A stretch of 13,238 nt of DNA. It comes from CAVTUU01 sp045804965. Lineage in GTDB: Bacteria; Chloroflexota; Chloroflexia; Thermomicrobiales; UBA6265. Position numbers and translations under genes: made by a program. The stretch lies in NCBI GenBank assembly GCA_045804965.1, contig JBJMMD010000052.1, positions 1-13,238 of the forward strand. Direction: 5' to 3'. The notes under the pieces are model-generated. The model was not told the origin of the DNA. It saw only the letters and a program-made list of their open reading frames with translations, and did no database searches. Shown here in pieces: positions 6,167 through 13,238 of the stretch (positions within the stretch are counted from its first letter, which is position 1; every line of letters starts with the position of its first letter).

Positions 6167-9100
6167 TCATTCGTCGCGCAAGAGCTCGGTCGCCCGGAGC
6201 CGGTTCACAAGTGACGATGCCGCAACCGACGTTACGACCGTAGCAACTAGGACAGATCCCACCACCGCAATCAACGAATCCAGTGGCACGGAATATGGGG
6301 GATCGAGGACGAAGAGGGGGCGAAGCACGTTGATGAAGTAGAAGGCCATAATCAGTCCAACGGCTACCCCAACACAGCACCCGGCGACAGCAATGGTACT
6401 CGCTTCGGCGCCAATGAGCGTCCGTATCGCCTTCGGCTGCATGCCCTGCGCCCGTAGCGTGACGTACTCACGGCGGCGCTGGAGCAAAAGACCGAAGACG
6501 AAGATCGCGATCGTCACGGTGCCCATCGCCAGCGAAAAGGCGGAATCGAGCGTGAGCAGCCCGTCGATATTAAGTGCTGCCAGGCTGGACTGATCTTTCG
6601 CCAGCGCCGTGAGTCGTGTCTCGATCTGCAACTCGTCTCCGGCCCCTGGTCCGGTGCGAAGCGCACTCGCCACTTGCTTTAGAGTAGCGTCGGAACGATC
6701 ACTCGTCCGAGCGAGGAAAAACGTCGGAACAGTGGAAGGGACATTCGCTTCATACTGCTCGATATTTATGAGCCCGTTGACGCCGTCGGGAAAGCCCGGC
6801 AGGCGCTCGAAGGTGCCCACCAGGCGCATTTTGATCACGACCTGCTGCGACGTGGCTCTTGAGAGCAGGACATTGATGGAATCTCCCTCTTTGGCCTTGA
6901 GGAATGAAGCCAATTCCCTACTCATCAAGAGCGCGTCAGGCTGTGAGGCGAGCAGACCGAGAGTTTCTTCGGCTGATCCACTCAAGAAGTCAGCGTCGTC
7001 AATCGGTGCGATCCGCGCGTAGGCCGTGGGGTCGAGCGCCGCCAGGTTTGCGAGTTCCTCTGTGCGCTTGGAGCGGAGCACGGCGTCGTGCACGCCGTAG
7101 ACAACAGGCACCACGGAGTCGATTCCCTCAATTACGAACTCGTCGGCGGCAGATGAGGGGTAGGCTCGGTTGCTTGCGGCGCTGGGGGAAATCTTGACAT
7201 CGGAGCCCAACGCATATCGGGCGTCGGCTCCTTTGGCGCCGTCGTAGGAGGCGGTGAAGACCGCAAGGCTTGTTCCCAGCGCGACGATCAGCGCCAGGAT
7301 GAGTGTTGCATCCGCCAGCGCCCACGGGCGTCGTTTCAGGCTCCTCCGATAGAGGAGTGCGAAGGGTCGGTCGAGATCCATGGGCGACGTCGTCCGCCGC
7401 CGTACCAGTATCCACGCAAAGACCCGCCCCCCGAAGAGGCTTCCCGCGATCCACGCGCCGATCGGCAGGAGCAGCAGACCAAGGGGCAGCTCAACCGCAC
7501 GGCCCGCGTAGACCGAGCCCGGGGTTCCCTCGAACCCCGAATTGTTGACGACGATCACGGTGGCCACCAGGACCGCCGCCATGCCCACCAGGTCGAGTCG
7601 ATACCGTCGCCACGCCGGCGGACGGGTCCAGAGTCGGCCCTTCTCTTCGTTGATCTCGCGATCGATCATCCTGCGCCCGGCAAGGTAGAGGGCTGCGCCT
7701 GTGGCGAGAAGCCCCAAGACGGTGCCAAGCACCGCCGACGTTACGAGGCTCGCGGTCGTCGCTCGTGTGAGCGTGCTGTGGCCGATCACCGCGGCGGCGG
7801 TTATGTACCCGATGGGGATGCCTGCTGCAGCTCCGACCGCCGTGATGCAGCTGACGCGCATCGTCAGCATCGACATCAGGTCTCGTCGGTTCGCCCCGCG
7901 GATGCGCAGTGTCGCCTGCTCCCGGCGCTGAGCACCGGCGAGCACGACGCCAGCGTAAGCCGCGAGCATTGCCGCGAGTACGCCGCCGGGAACACCAAGG
8001 TAGACGAACATGCGCTTGGCGGACACCGCGTCGTCACGGGCCACGGCAAGGGTGTTCGAGATGTTGTCGAGCATGTAGTGCTCGTCCAGGATCGAGTTCT
8101 GGGCCTCTCCCGACGTCCAAGCGTAGGTGTTCGAGACGTTTTCACCCAAGGAGGTCAGATCGCCTGCAACGCCGGCGATCGACGCCGCGATGCCCTGAGT
8201 CTGGACTAGCGCGACGCTTGGAACTGCGTCGAGGATCTCCTCGTTGACGCCGATGTCGATCTCGCGAACCGGCGGGCTCTTCACTCGCTCGCCTCTGCCG
8301 GTGGCCGCCCGCCTGAACGCTGGCACGACCACATCATCGAACGTCGCCGAATCGACGACGAGCGTGTTTGGAACGTAGACGAAAGTCTCGAGATCGGCGC
8401 CCTTCCGGCTCACGAAAAGCGAGCGCGCCCGAGTGAGATCGACGATGCCGCTGACTCGTTTCTCTAGTTGCGAGCCGTCAGGCATCGCAAGTGAGACCGA
8501 ATCGCCGACACCAACCGCAAGTGAAGCCGCTGCTTCGGCGCTAATCATCGCCTCTCCCGCCACCTGCGACCCTTCGATGATCTTGATAGTAGCGTCGTTT
8601 TCCGTATAGCTCGGATCGAACCCGAACACGCGGACCAGCCCGTCGACCGGCGCACCGGCCTTGAGCGCGCCCGGCGGTAGGTCGGCGAACGCGAGTTGGG
8701 CGGCGAAGGAGACACCGTCGAGGGCCGCGATCTCCGGTGCCAACTCGGCCAAGCTCTTCGGCTCGGGTGCGTTCGCGACGCCAGGCACGACCGCTTCCCG
8801 TGTCGAAAACGTGGACGCGAAGTCTCGCTCAGAGATCTCGCGAGCGGCAGAGACCGTCGCCTGGTATTCCATGACCACGGCGGCGCCGGGCTCGACCGTT
8901 CCGATGTTCACGCCGACCTTTCCCGGCCCGCTGGCAAAGGGACTTTCCGACTTGGCTGCCACTACCTCGCCGTTAATGAGCGCCGAACCCGCGACATAGG
9001 CCAGATCCGCGGCAGGAACGGAGCGCACGATGACCTCGTTCGCAGGCGTCTCCCCGCCGTTCTCGAATTCCAGGCGAACGTGGATGACGTCACCTGGCTC

Positions 9101-9391
9101 CGCAGGTCCGACGGGATCAACCGCCATTCCCAACCGCGCGTTTCCTGCCAATTGCTCGTTCGAAACGAGCTGCATGTCGATCGCGAGCGGCGCAACCGCT
9201 CGCTGCGTCATCGACGCGGACAGACCGTCCACAAAGAACAGGATGGCACAGGAAAATCCAACCCCAAGCATGACCCCGATTGCGGTCGAAAGGGTTCGGC
9301 GGGGATTGCGGACGAGGTCCGCCCAGACGTACTTGGCGAGCATTCGGCGGGGGTTGCGGACGTGGTCCGCCGAGACGTGGTTAGCGGTCAT
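6167..9391 (-). CDS. Large FtsX/MacB-type ABC permease with DUF11-like insert
   Basis: The roughly 1074-aa permease belongs to the FtsX/MacB/LolCE (type VII) superfamily, with two permease units fused in one chain. TM1 lies at about 35-55 after the amphipathic WADLVRNPRRTL. A long extracytoplasmic domain follows; its first part (about 89-181) resembles a DUF11/CARDB-like beta-sandwich (EPGDVIHVRLEFENGGETPA, VGVNIGTVEPG). A core helix trio lies near 461-571, with REQATLRIRGANRRDL between helices as in FtsX loops. More helices lie near 601-663 and 692-714, then a second ectodomain, and a final trio from about 955 with RRREYVTLRAQGMQPKAIRT, ending LRATELLRDE. ATG 9391, with GAGAGG upstream, lies 10 bases after the ATPase stop; a longer frame to 9472 would overlap that gene. 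Family members couple cytoplasmic ATP hydrolysis to extracytoplasmic work such as lipoprotein or peptide extrusion. The substrate is unknown. Confidence 0.92.
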   Translation of the reverse strand: MTANHVSADHVRNPRRMLAKYVWADLVRNPRRTLSTAIGVMLGVGFSCAILFFVDGLSASMTQRAVAPLAIDMQLVSNEQLAGNARLGMAVDPVGPAEPGDVIHVRLEFENGGETPANEVIVRSVPAADLAYVAGSALINGEVVAAKSESPFASGPGKVGVNIGTVEPGAAVVMEYQATVSAAREISERDFASTFSTREAVVPGVANAPEPKSLAELAPEIAALDGVSFAAQLAFADLPPGALKAGAPVDGLVRVFGFDPSYTENDATIKIIEGSQVAGEAMISAEAAASLAVGVGDSVSLAMPDGSQLEKRVSGIVDLTRARSLFVSRKGADLETFVYVPNTLVVDSATFDDVVVPAFRRAATGRGERVKSPPVREIDIGVNEEILDAVPSVALVQTQGIAASIAGVAGDLTSLGENVSNTYAWTSGEAQNSILDEHYMLDNISNTLAVARDDAVSAKRMFVYLGVPGGVLAAMLAAYAGVVLAGAQRREQATLRIRGANRRDLMSMLTMRVSCITAVGAAAGIPIGYITAAAVIGHSTLTRATTASLVTSAVLGTVLGLLATGAALYLAGRRMIDREINEEKGRLWTRPPAWRRYRLDLVGMAAVLVATVIVVNNSGFEGTPGSVYAGRAVELPLGLLLLPIGAWIAGSLFGGRVFAWILVRRRTTSPMDLDRPFALLYRRSLKRRPWALADATLILALIVALGTSLAVFTASYDGAKGADARYALGSDVKISPSAASNRAYPSSAADEFVIEGIDSVVPVVYGVHDAVLRSKRTEELANLAALDPTAYARIAPIDDADFLSGSAEETLGLLASQPDALLMSRELASFLKAKEGDSINVLLSRATSQQVVIKMRLVGTFERLPGFPDGVNGLINIEQYEANVPSTVPTFFLARTSDRSDATLKQVASALRTGPGAGDELQIETRLTALAKDQSSLAALNIDGLLTLDSAFSLAMGTVTIAIFVFGLLLQRRREYVTLRAQGMQPKAIRTLIGAEASTIAVAGCCVGVAVGLIMAFYFINVLRPLFVLDPPYSVPLDSLIAVVGSVLVATVVTSVAASSLVNRLRATELLRDE
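9295..9390 (-). repeat. 48-bp imperfect tandem duplication in the permease N-terminus
   Basis: Two adjacent 48-base units (9295-9342 and 9343-9390) match at about 40 positions. They encode two 16-residue copies, MLAKYVWADLVRNPRR and the start-proximal MTANHVSADHVRNPRR. The second protein copy is the usual amphipathic segment before TM1 of FtsX-like permeases, so the first looks like an in-frame duplication that extended the N-terminus. Confidence 0.85.
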
Positions 9392-9401
9392 GGAAGGCCT
9401 C

Positions 9402-10082
9402 TCAAGCAGCGACGATCGAACCTTCGCGGAGCACAACAACCCGCTCCATGTTTCCGGCGATTGACGGTTCATGGGTCACGACGACCAGCGTGGAACCAAG
9501 TAGCCGATGAGCATCGAGAAGGAGCTGGACGACGGCCGCCGCGTTCTCCTCGTCCAGTGCACCAGTCGGCTCGTCGGCGAGGATCACGGACGGCCGGTGA
9601 ACGATCGCCCGGGCAACGGACGCTCGCTGACGCTGGCCCCCGGAGAGCTGATCGGGGAGGCGTGCTCCGAGCTCGCCCAGTCCCAGTCGTTCGAGCAGGT
9701 CCACGGTCCGGCGCTCTGCATGATCGGTGTCAGCACACAGGGCGAGCTGGAGGCGGACATTTTCGGAAACAGTGAGGAACGGCAGCAGGTTGTCCCCCTG
9801 GTACACGACCCCGATCGCGTCTTTTCGGAACGCCACCCGGCCGGACTCGGAAAGCGAGGTGACGTCGGTCGTACCGACGTTCACCTCGCCCGCGGTCGGC
9901 ATTGAAAGCCCGGCAAGCACACCCAGGAGGGTCGACTTCCCGCACCCGCTCGGGCCCGTGATCGCCACGCTCGATCCCCCGATCACTACGAATTCGGGGC
10001 AGTCCAGGGCACGGACTGGACCGGAGGCGGTTTGATAGTCGACGACCAGGTCATGGACCCGGATCGTGTTCGTGTCGCTCAT
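9402..10082 (-). CDS. ABC ATP-binding protein, LolD/MacB family
   Basis: The 226-aa protein is a complete nucleotide-binding domain: Walker A GPSGCGKST (43-51), Q-loop Gln95 in VYQGDNLLPFLT, signature LSGGQRQR (146-153), Walker B VILADEPTGALD (166-177) and switch His204 in VVTHEP. The NLLPFLT after the Q-loop and the short length are typical of LolD/MacB/FtsE-like ATPases that drive FtsX-type permeases. ATG 10082 overlaps the preceding ATPase stop by ATGA, with GGAG 5 bases upstream. It is followed after 10 bases by the fused permease, its likely partner. With the neighbouring ATPase it could form a heterodimer under the two-unit permease. Confidence 0.95.
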   Translation of the reverse strand: MSDTNTIRVHDLVVDYQTASGPVRALDCPEFVVIGGSSVAITGPSGCGKSTLLGVLAGLSMPTAGEVNVGTTDVTSLSESGRVAFRKDAIGVVYQGDNLLPFLTVSENVRLQLALCADTDHAERRTVDLLERLGLGELGARLPDQLSGGQRQRASVARAIVHRPSVILADEPTGALDEENAAAVVQLLLDAHRLLGSTLVVVTHEPSIAGNMERVVVLREGSIVAA

Positions 10083-10744
10083 GGCGTCTCCACTCGTCGG
10101 TTGCGAAGTCGATAGCGCAGACCGGCCCGATCGGCCAGTGAGGGGTCGTGAGTGACGAAGAGCACGGCGGTGTCGAGGTCGAAGATCTCGCGTGTGACCG
10201 CGCTGGCCGTAGTCACGTCGAGTTGGGAGACCATCTCGTCGGCCAGAAGGAGCGCCGGCTCGTTGGCGAGCGCGACGGCCAGCGAAACGCGTTGTGCCTC
10301 TCCGCCTGAGAGTTGTCGTGGACGATGGTTCGCGCGGTGCGCAACCCCCATCCGGCCGAGCAGCTCGCGCGCTCGCCTCTCACCCGAGCGTCGCCCCCCA
10401 AAGCCCAGGGCGAGCTCGACGTTTTCTAGCGCGGACAGGAACGGGATGAGATTCTCGGACTGCAGGGCGATCCCGATCTGCCGGGCGCGCAGCGCGGCCC
10501 GCTCGCGGTCGTCGAGGTCGCTCAGCGACACTCCGTCGATCTCGACGGTCCCGTTGTCGGGCCGAAGGAGTCCAGCGATGAGGGAGAGCATCGTCGACTT
10601 GCCGCTCCCCGACGGGCCGACTAGGCTCGCCTTTTGACCGGGCTCAATCGTAAGGTCCACTCCTTCCAGCACGACGACGGGTCCACCAGCCGACTGGAAC
10701 GTCTTGGACACGCCCTTCAGCTGAACGATCGGGGCCGGGATCAC
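10079..10744 (-). CDS. Second ABC ATP-binding protein, LolD/MacB family
   Basis: The 221-aa nucleotide-binding domain has Walker A GPSGSGKST (43-51), Q-loop Gln95 in ALQSENLIPFLS, signature LSGGEAQR (145-152), Walker B LLLADE (165-170) and switch His199 in FVTHDP. The stretch after Walker B reads ADEMVSQLD rather than the usual ADEPTGALD, so the Pro-Thr-Gly of the D-loop region is changed while the catalytic Glu is kept. It should still hydrolyse ATP but is visibly diverged from its neighbour. GTG 10744 overlaps the stop of the secreted protein gene by GTGA, with GGAG 8 bases upstream; its own stop overlaps the next ATPase start by ATGA. Co-translation fits a fixed heterodimeric ATPase pair. 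Confidence 0.93.
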   Translation of the reverse strand: MIPAPIVQLKGVSKTFQSAGGPVVVLEGVDLTIEPGQKASLVGPSGSGKSTMLSLIAGLLRPDNGTVEIDGVSLSDLDDRERAALRARQIGIALQSENLIPFLSALENVELALGFGGRRSGERRARELLGRMGVAHRANHRPRQLSGGEAQRVSLAVALANEPALLLADEMVSQLDVTTASAVTREIFDLDTAVLFVTHDPSLADRAGLRYRLRNRRVETP

Positions 10745-11616
10745 CGGACTCGCTCCGCCACCGGTGCATCGGCGTACACGTCGGGGACCACAGTTCGGGC
10801 ATGATCCTCCATGTCGAGGACGACCTGACTCGCCTCGGCCAATCCGGCAGGGCTTAGCTCGATGAGATTGACCAGCTCGAAGCTGTCCTGGTGCAGGCTC
10901 GCGAGCTTCGGATCGTTGAAAATCACCCCGACTCCCGGAGCGTAATATTTGATCTCGTTGTCGATGTCGCTGTAGGCGCCTTCGCGGATGGCGATCACAT
11001 CGTTAAACTCACCGAACGGGACGGCAATGGTGACACCGACGGCAACCGGCTCTGCCACCGAAATGGATTCTTCCTCTGGATCTGGCGTACCGATGAACCA
11101 ACGCGGCGTGTCCATCGTGACGACACCGGGCACGAGGATGCCGGTCAACCCACCGGTTGTCGTGCCCAACCAACAGTCCTCATAGTCGGTGTATTCACCG
11201 CCCTCATAGTTTTCGGTATAGCCACCCATGAGCCAGAGGTTGTTGTCCTTGTCGACTGCGAAGTAGTCGAACCCGACCTGCGTGATCTCGCCGGCATCGA
11301 TCGACGAATCGAGCATCGCGACGGCCGGAACGCCGTCGATCATCCGCACGACGTCGGTCATCGTGCTAGTCACCTGTTCAGGAACCTTTCGCCCACCGAT
11401 TTGGGTGGTTCCGGCCCTGACCCATTGAATACCGGGGCGAGTCGGGTGATAAGGGTTTGCGCTAGTTGTCGGGTCGACGAAGTTTTCCGGATCGAACTCG
11501 ACTCGGGTGGGCTCGGGATCCGCGCCGACGGTCGAGAGTCCAAGGCTCCATGTGCCTCCCGCGAGACCGCACGCAGCCAATGCTTTCACCCTGAAGCGAT
11601 TGGATACCTTTTGCAT
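10741..11616 (-). CDS. Secreted protein of uncharacterised family, exporter-coupled
   Basis: The 291-aa product starts at ATG 11616, with a purine-rich AAGGGAAA upstream; a longer frame to 11700 adds residues with no signal peptide. Residues 1-32 form an export signal (basic MQKVSNRFRVK, then a hydrophobic stretch ending STVGA). LAAC at 12-15 resembles a lipobox, but little hydrophobic sequence precedes it, so ordinary signal-peptidase cleavage seems likelier. The mature part shares motifs with the proteins at 365-1119 and 11904-12821: YFAVDKDNNLW (118-128) and YYAPGVGVI (224-232). It is the most diverged of the three; the PLxPGT motif is altered and the central GD-Y-Q region is replaced by an acidic stretch. 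Its stop overlaps the ATPase start by GTGA, so it is translated with the two-ATPase FtsX exporter. It may be a partner, sensor or cargo; function is unknown. Confidence 0.85.
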   Translation of the reverse strand: MQKVSNRFRVKALAACGLAGGTWSLGLSTVGADPEPTRVEFDPENFVDPTTSANPYHPTRPGIQWVRAGTTQIGGRKVPEQVTSTMTDVVRMIDGVPAVAMLDSSIDAGEITQVGFDYFAVDKDNNLWLMGGYTENYEGGEYTDYEDCWLGTTTGGLTGILVPGVVTMDTPRWFIGTPDPEEESISVAEPVAVGVTIAVPFGEFNDVIAIREGAYSDIDNEIKYYAPGVGVIFNDPKLASLHQDSFELVNLIELSPAGLAEASQVVLDMEDHARTVVPDVYADAPVAERVR

Positions 11617-11903
11617 CAGACGTTTCCCTTCTGGTTTGCCGCGTGCTCGCTGGGCAAGATTCGACAAGTCAAGTCCTTGAACATGGTCACCAGCGATCAT
11701 GCGCGGACCTCCCTCCCTACAGGCGGTTCAACGTGTTGATACTCCGTGCCAGGCCCGAAGTGCTGCGTTCCTCGTAAGCCCCCTGGTCGGCATGGGGTTG
11801 GGTTCGGTCGTTCTGTGGCCACGCTACCCGGCGAAAATGAACCCGAGGTGAACTGTCTTAACCGGGTGGCGCGGCGCGGTCCGGTTGCGCCCATGCACTG
11901 ACA
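11617..11903. other. Intergenic region expected to hold the FtsX operon promoter
   Basis: The 287 bases between the two secreted-protein genes contain no credible gene. An imperfect hairpin with arms AACCGG and CCGGTT (11859-11864 and 11880-11885) lies just downstream of the 11904 stop and might terminate that gene, but no T tract is present. I could not assign a promoter with confidence. Confidence 0.4.
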
Positions 11904-12821
11904 CTACCCCTTCTCCGCTGGAGGCGTGCGGCCGTAAGCGTAAGCGCGCTCCTCCATCTGCAATACCTGTGTGCGAACGTCTGCCAGTTCTACTTCACCC
12001 AACTGCTCAATGCCGCCCAGTTCCAACTCCTCCTTCTGCGGATCGGGCCCCCTGAAGCCCACGCGCACAACTCCCACGCCGCGTGCGTGATACTTGTCCT
12101 GGAAGACGCCCTCCTCCGTTTCCCGGTCCCACTCGGCGATCACCATCACGTCCTCATAACTGCCGGCAGGAACCGTGGTCTGCTGGCCCGTCTGGTACAC
12201 CTCCGCGCGGTCCGTCCAGTAGTAGGGGGGAGGCGCGTACCCCTGGGAATAGATGTCGCCCACTTGCGGCTCGGCCAACATTTCAATCCCAGCGTGCGCA
12301 CCCTCCGTAAGGCCAACCAGCCAGACTTGGCCCCCGACGAGTGACCCCTCTTCGTACGTCTCGACCAACTCACCGAGGTGCCAGACGTTGCCGTCCTTAT
12401 CCTGCGCGTGGAAGATGGCGTCCTGCTCGACCAGCTCCTCGTCGGAGTAGTCCTCCTCGAGGGTGATGCGCGTGCGCACGCCGTCGATCACCTTGGTCAG
12501 GTCGGTGACGGTAACGACCACGACGTGGGGGATGCGGTCGCCGTTGTCGTCGACGTCGACCCCCTCATAGAAGAGCCGCGTCCCCGGTTTCAGGGGCATC
12601 CAATCGTTGTCGATGACGGCCGAATGGTCGAAGTTGGTGGGATCGATGTTCAGGAGTTCGGGCTCGTCGGTCTCACCCGAGGCCTGCGCCGGGAGCGCCA
12701 CTGCGGTCCTAGCGGCCACGGTGTACGAACTCCCGGCCAAGACGATCAAGAGCAACGCGACTCCCACGACTCTTTTTGTTTTCCACGAATGTCGCGAGAT
12801 GTCCGGTGGCCGCATATCCAT
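11904..12821 (-). CDS. Secreted or membrane-anchored protein of the same uncharacterised family
   Basis: The 305-aa product has an N-terminal signal or anchor (basic WKTKR, then VVGVALLLIVLAG, about 13-38). The mature domain carries the family motifs DNDWMPLKPGT (71-81), HAQDKDGNVWHLGE (138-151), GIEMLAEPQVGDIYSQ (178-193) and YHARGVGVV (244-252). It is closest in layout to the broken gene at 365-1119. The start could be ATG 12821 or ATG 12815: AGGGGA is close to the first and better spaced for the second. The C-terminus is acidic and charged, with no second membrane helix. It lies 108 bases after an RND pump gene on the same strand and 287 bases before the FtsX operon, so shared transcription is possible but not shown. 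No enzymatic motif is visible. Confidence 0.85.
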   Translation of the reverse strand: MDMRPPDISRHSWKTKRVVGVALLLIVLAGSSYTVAARTAVALPAQASGETDEPELLNIDPTNFDHSAVIDNDWMPLKPGTRLFYEGVDVDDNGDRIPHVVVVTVTDLTKVIDGVRTRITLEEDYSDEELVEQDAIFHAQDKDGNVWHLGELVETYEEGSLVGGQVWLVGLTEGAHAGIEMLAEPQVGDIYSQGYAPPPYYWTDRAEVYQTGQQTTVPAGSYEDVMVIAEWDRETEEGVFQDKYHARGVGVVRVGFRGPDPQKEELELGGIEQLGEVELADVRTQVLQMEERAYAYGRTPPAEKG

Positions 12822-12929
12822 GTCCCCTTTTCGCGTCAGTCCCGCTGCAAGTATCTAGGCTGCTCCGATGGACGTTAGATTCAGTTCGTTGTTGGTTGCC
12901 AGCAGGCACGACATGCTGTCCATTGACGC

Positions 12930-13238
12930 TTACTGCGCGACGACGCGGCGGACAGACGGCGAGACGTTCCCGAACCGCAAGTAGAGGGAGGGGAGGACGA
13001 AGAGATTGACCAGGCTCGAGGTGACCAGCCCGCCGAGGATGACCACGGCCATCGGGTGTTCGATCTCGTTGCCGGGGATGCTGCCGGCCACCACCAACGG
13101 CACCAGGGCCAGGGCCGTGGCCAGCGTCGTCATCAGGATTGGCGCCAGCCGCTCCCGTGCCCCCCGTTGGACGAGAGCGGGACCGAAGGGTTCGCCCTCC
13201 TCCCGTTCCAGGTGCTGGAAGTGGCTGATCATCATGAT
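12930..13238 (-). CDS. RND efflux transporter, CzcA/CusA-like, C-terminal part
   Basis: Only the last 102 codons or so are in the window; the frame is open to the right edge. The sequence (ISHFQHLEREEGEPFGPALV, RLAPILMTTLATALALVPL, EIEHPMAVVILGGLVTSSL, VNLFVLPSLYLRFG) matches the final transmembrane helices and loop of heavy-metal-type RND pumps. In these the HPMAVVILGGL segment precedes the last helix, and LPSLYLRFG closes the membrane part. These inner-membrane antiporters work with a periplasmic adaptor and often an outer-membrane channel, although versions occur in diverse phyla. It ends at TAA 12930-12932. The metal or drug specificity lies in parts outside the window. Confidence 0.93.
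   Translation of the reverse strand: MMMISHFQHLEREEGEPFGPALVQRGARERLAPILMTTLATALALVPLVVAGSIPGNEIEHPMAVVILGGLVTSSLVNLFVLPSLYLRFGNVSPSVRRVVAQ

Noticed and set aside
8696..9775. Long open frame on the + strand, about 359 codons
   Set aside because: It lies antisense to the FtsX permease and ATPase, which have unmistakable motifs. Its translation is Arg-rich with no domain, typical of a shadow frame in G+C-rich DNA.
10891..11739. Open frame on the + strand, about 282 codons
   Set aside because: It is antisense to the secreted protein gene, which has a signal peptide, family motifs and operon overlap. The + strand frame shows no recognisable feature.
11697..11894. Small minus-strand frame of 65 codons before the FtsX operon
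   Set aside because: It has no ribosome site or recognisable sequence, and the region is more likely the operon's promoter.

Overview
The window is G+C-rich bacterial DNA with compact, Shine-Dalgarno-led operons and 4-base stop/start overlaps (ATGA or GTGA). The Thr-Pro-rich surface-protein tail, the secreted proteins of uncharacterised family and the FtsX/ABC-2 exporter operons suggest a Chloroflexota (Thermomicrobia-like) or high-G+C actinobacterial relative. That is inference from gene style only; no rRNA, tRNA or other phylogenetic marker is present.

Layout. Positions 1-2773 (+ strand) are a decayed block. It holds a truncated IS5-type transposase fused to a Thr-Pro-rich tail, a strong hairpin terminator, a secreted protein gene broken by one frameshift (365-1119), and a cell-surface protein pseudogene with about three frameshifts and two stop codons (1377-2773). 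Positions 2774-3168 hold nothing I can name and lie between the converging strands. Everything from 3169 to the right edge is on the minus strand and intact.

The first minus-strand operon (5593 down to 3169) encodes an ABC ATPase, an ABC-2 permease and a small membrane-anchored beta-sandwich protein, each joined to the next by a 4-base overlap. After a 573-base gap without a convincing gene, the second operon (11616 down to 6167) encodes a secreted protein of unknown family, two LolD/MacB-type ATPases and one very large FtsX/MacB-type permease (about 1074 aa). The first three genes overlap by 4 bases and the permease follows after 10 bases. Upstream lie another secreted protein of the same family (12821-11904) and the C-terminal end of a CzcA/CusA-like RND efflux pump running off the right edge.

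How the parts may work together. Three members of one uncharacterised secreted family occur within 13 kb, and one is translationally coupled to a two-ATPase, one-permease exporter. The permease carries a DUF11-like beta-sandwich in its first extracytoplasmic domain, and the other ABC operon has a separate beta-sandwich protein. The window therefore looks like an envelope export or surface-maintenance locus in which ABC machines are paired with extracytoplasmic beta-rich partners. The secreted family plus FtsX operon is the best candidate for an undescribed system; its substrate cannot be told from sequence.
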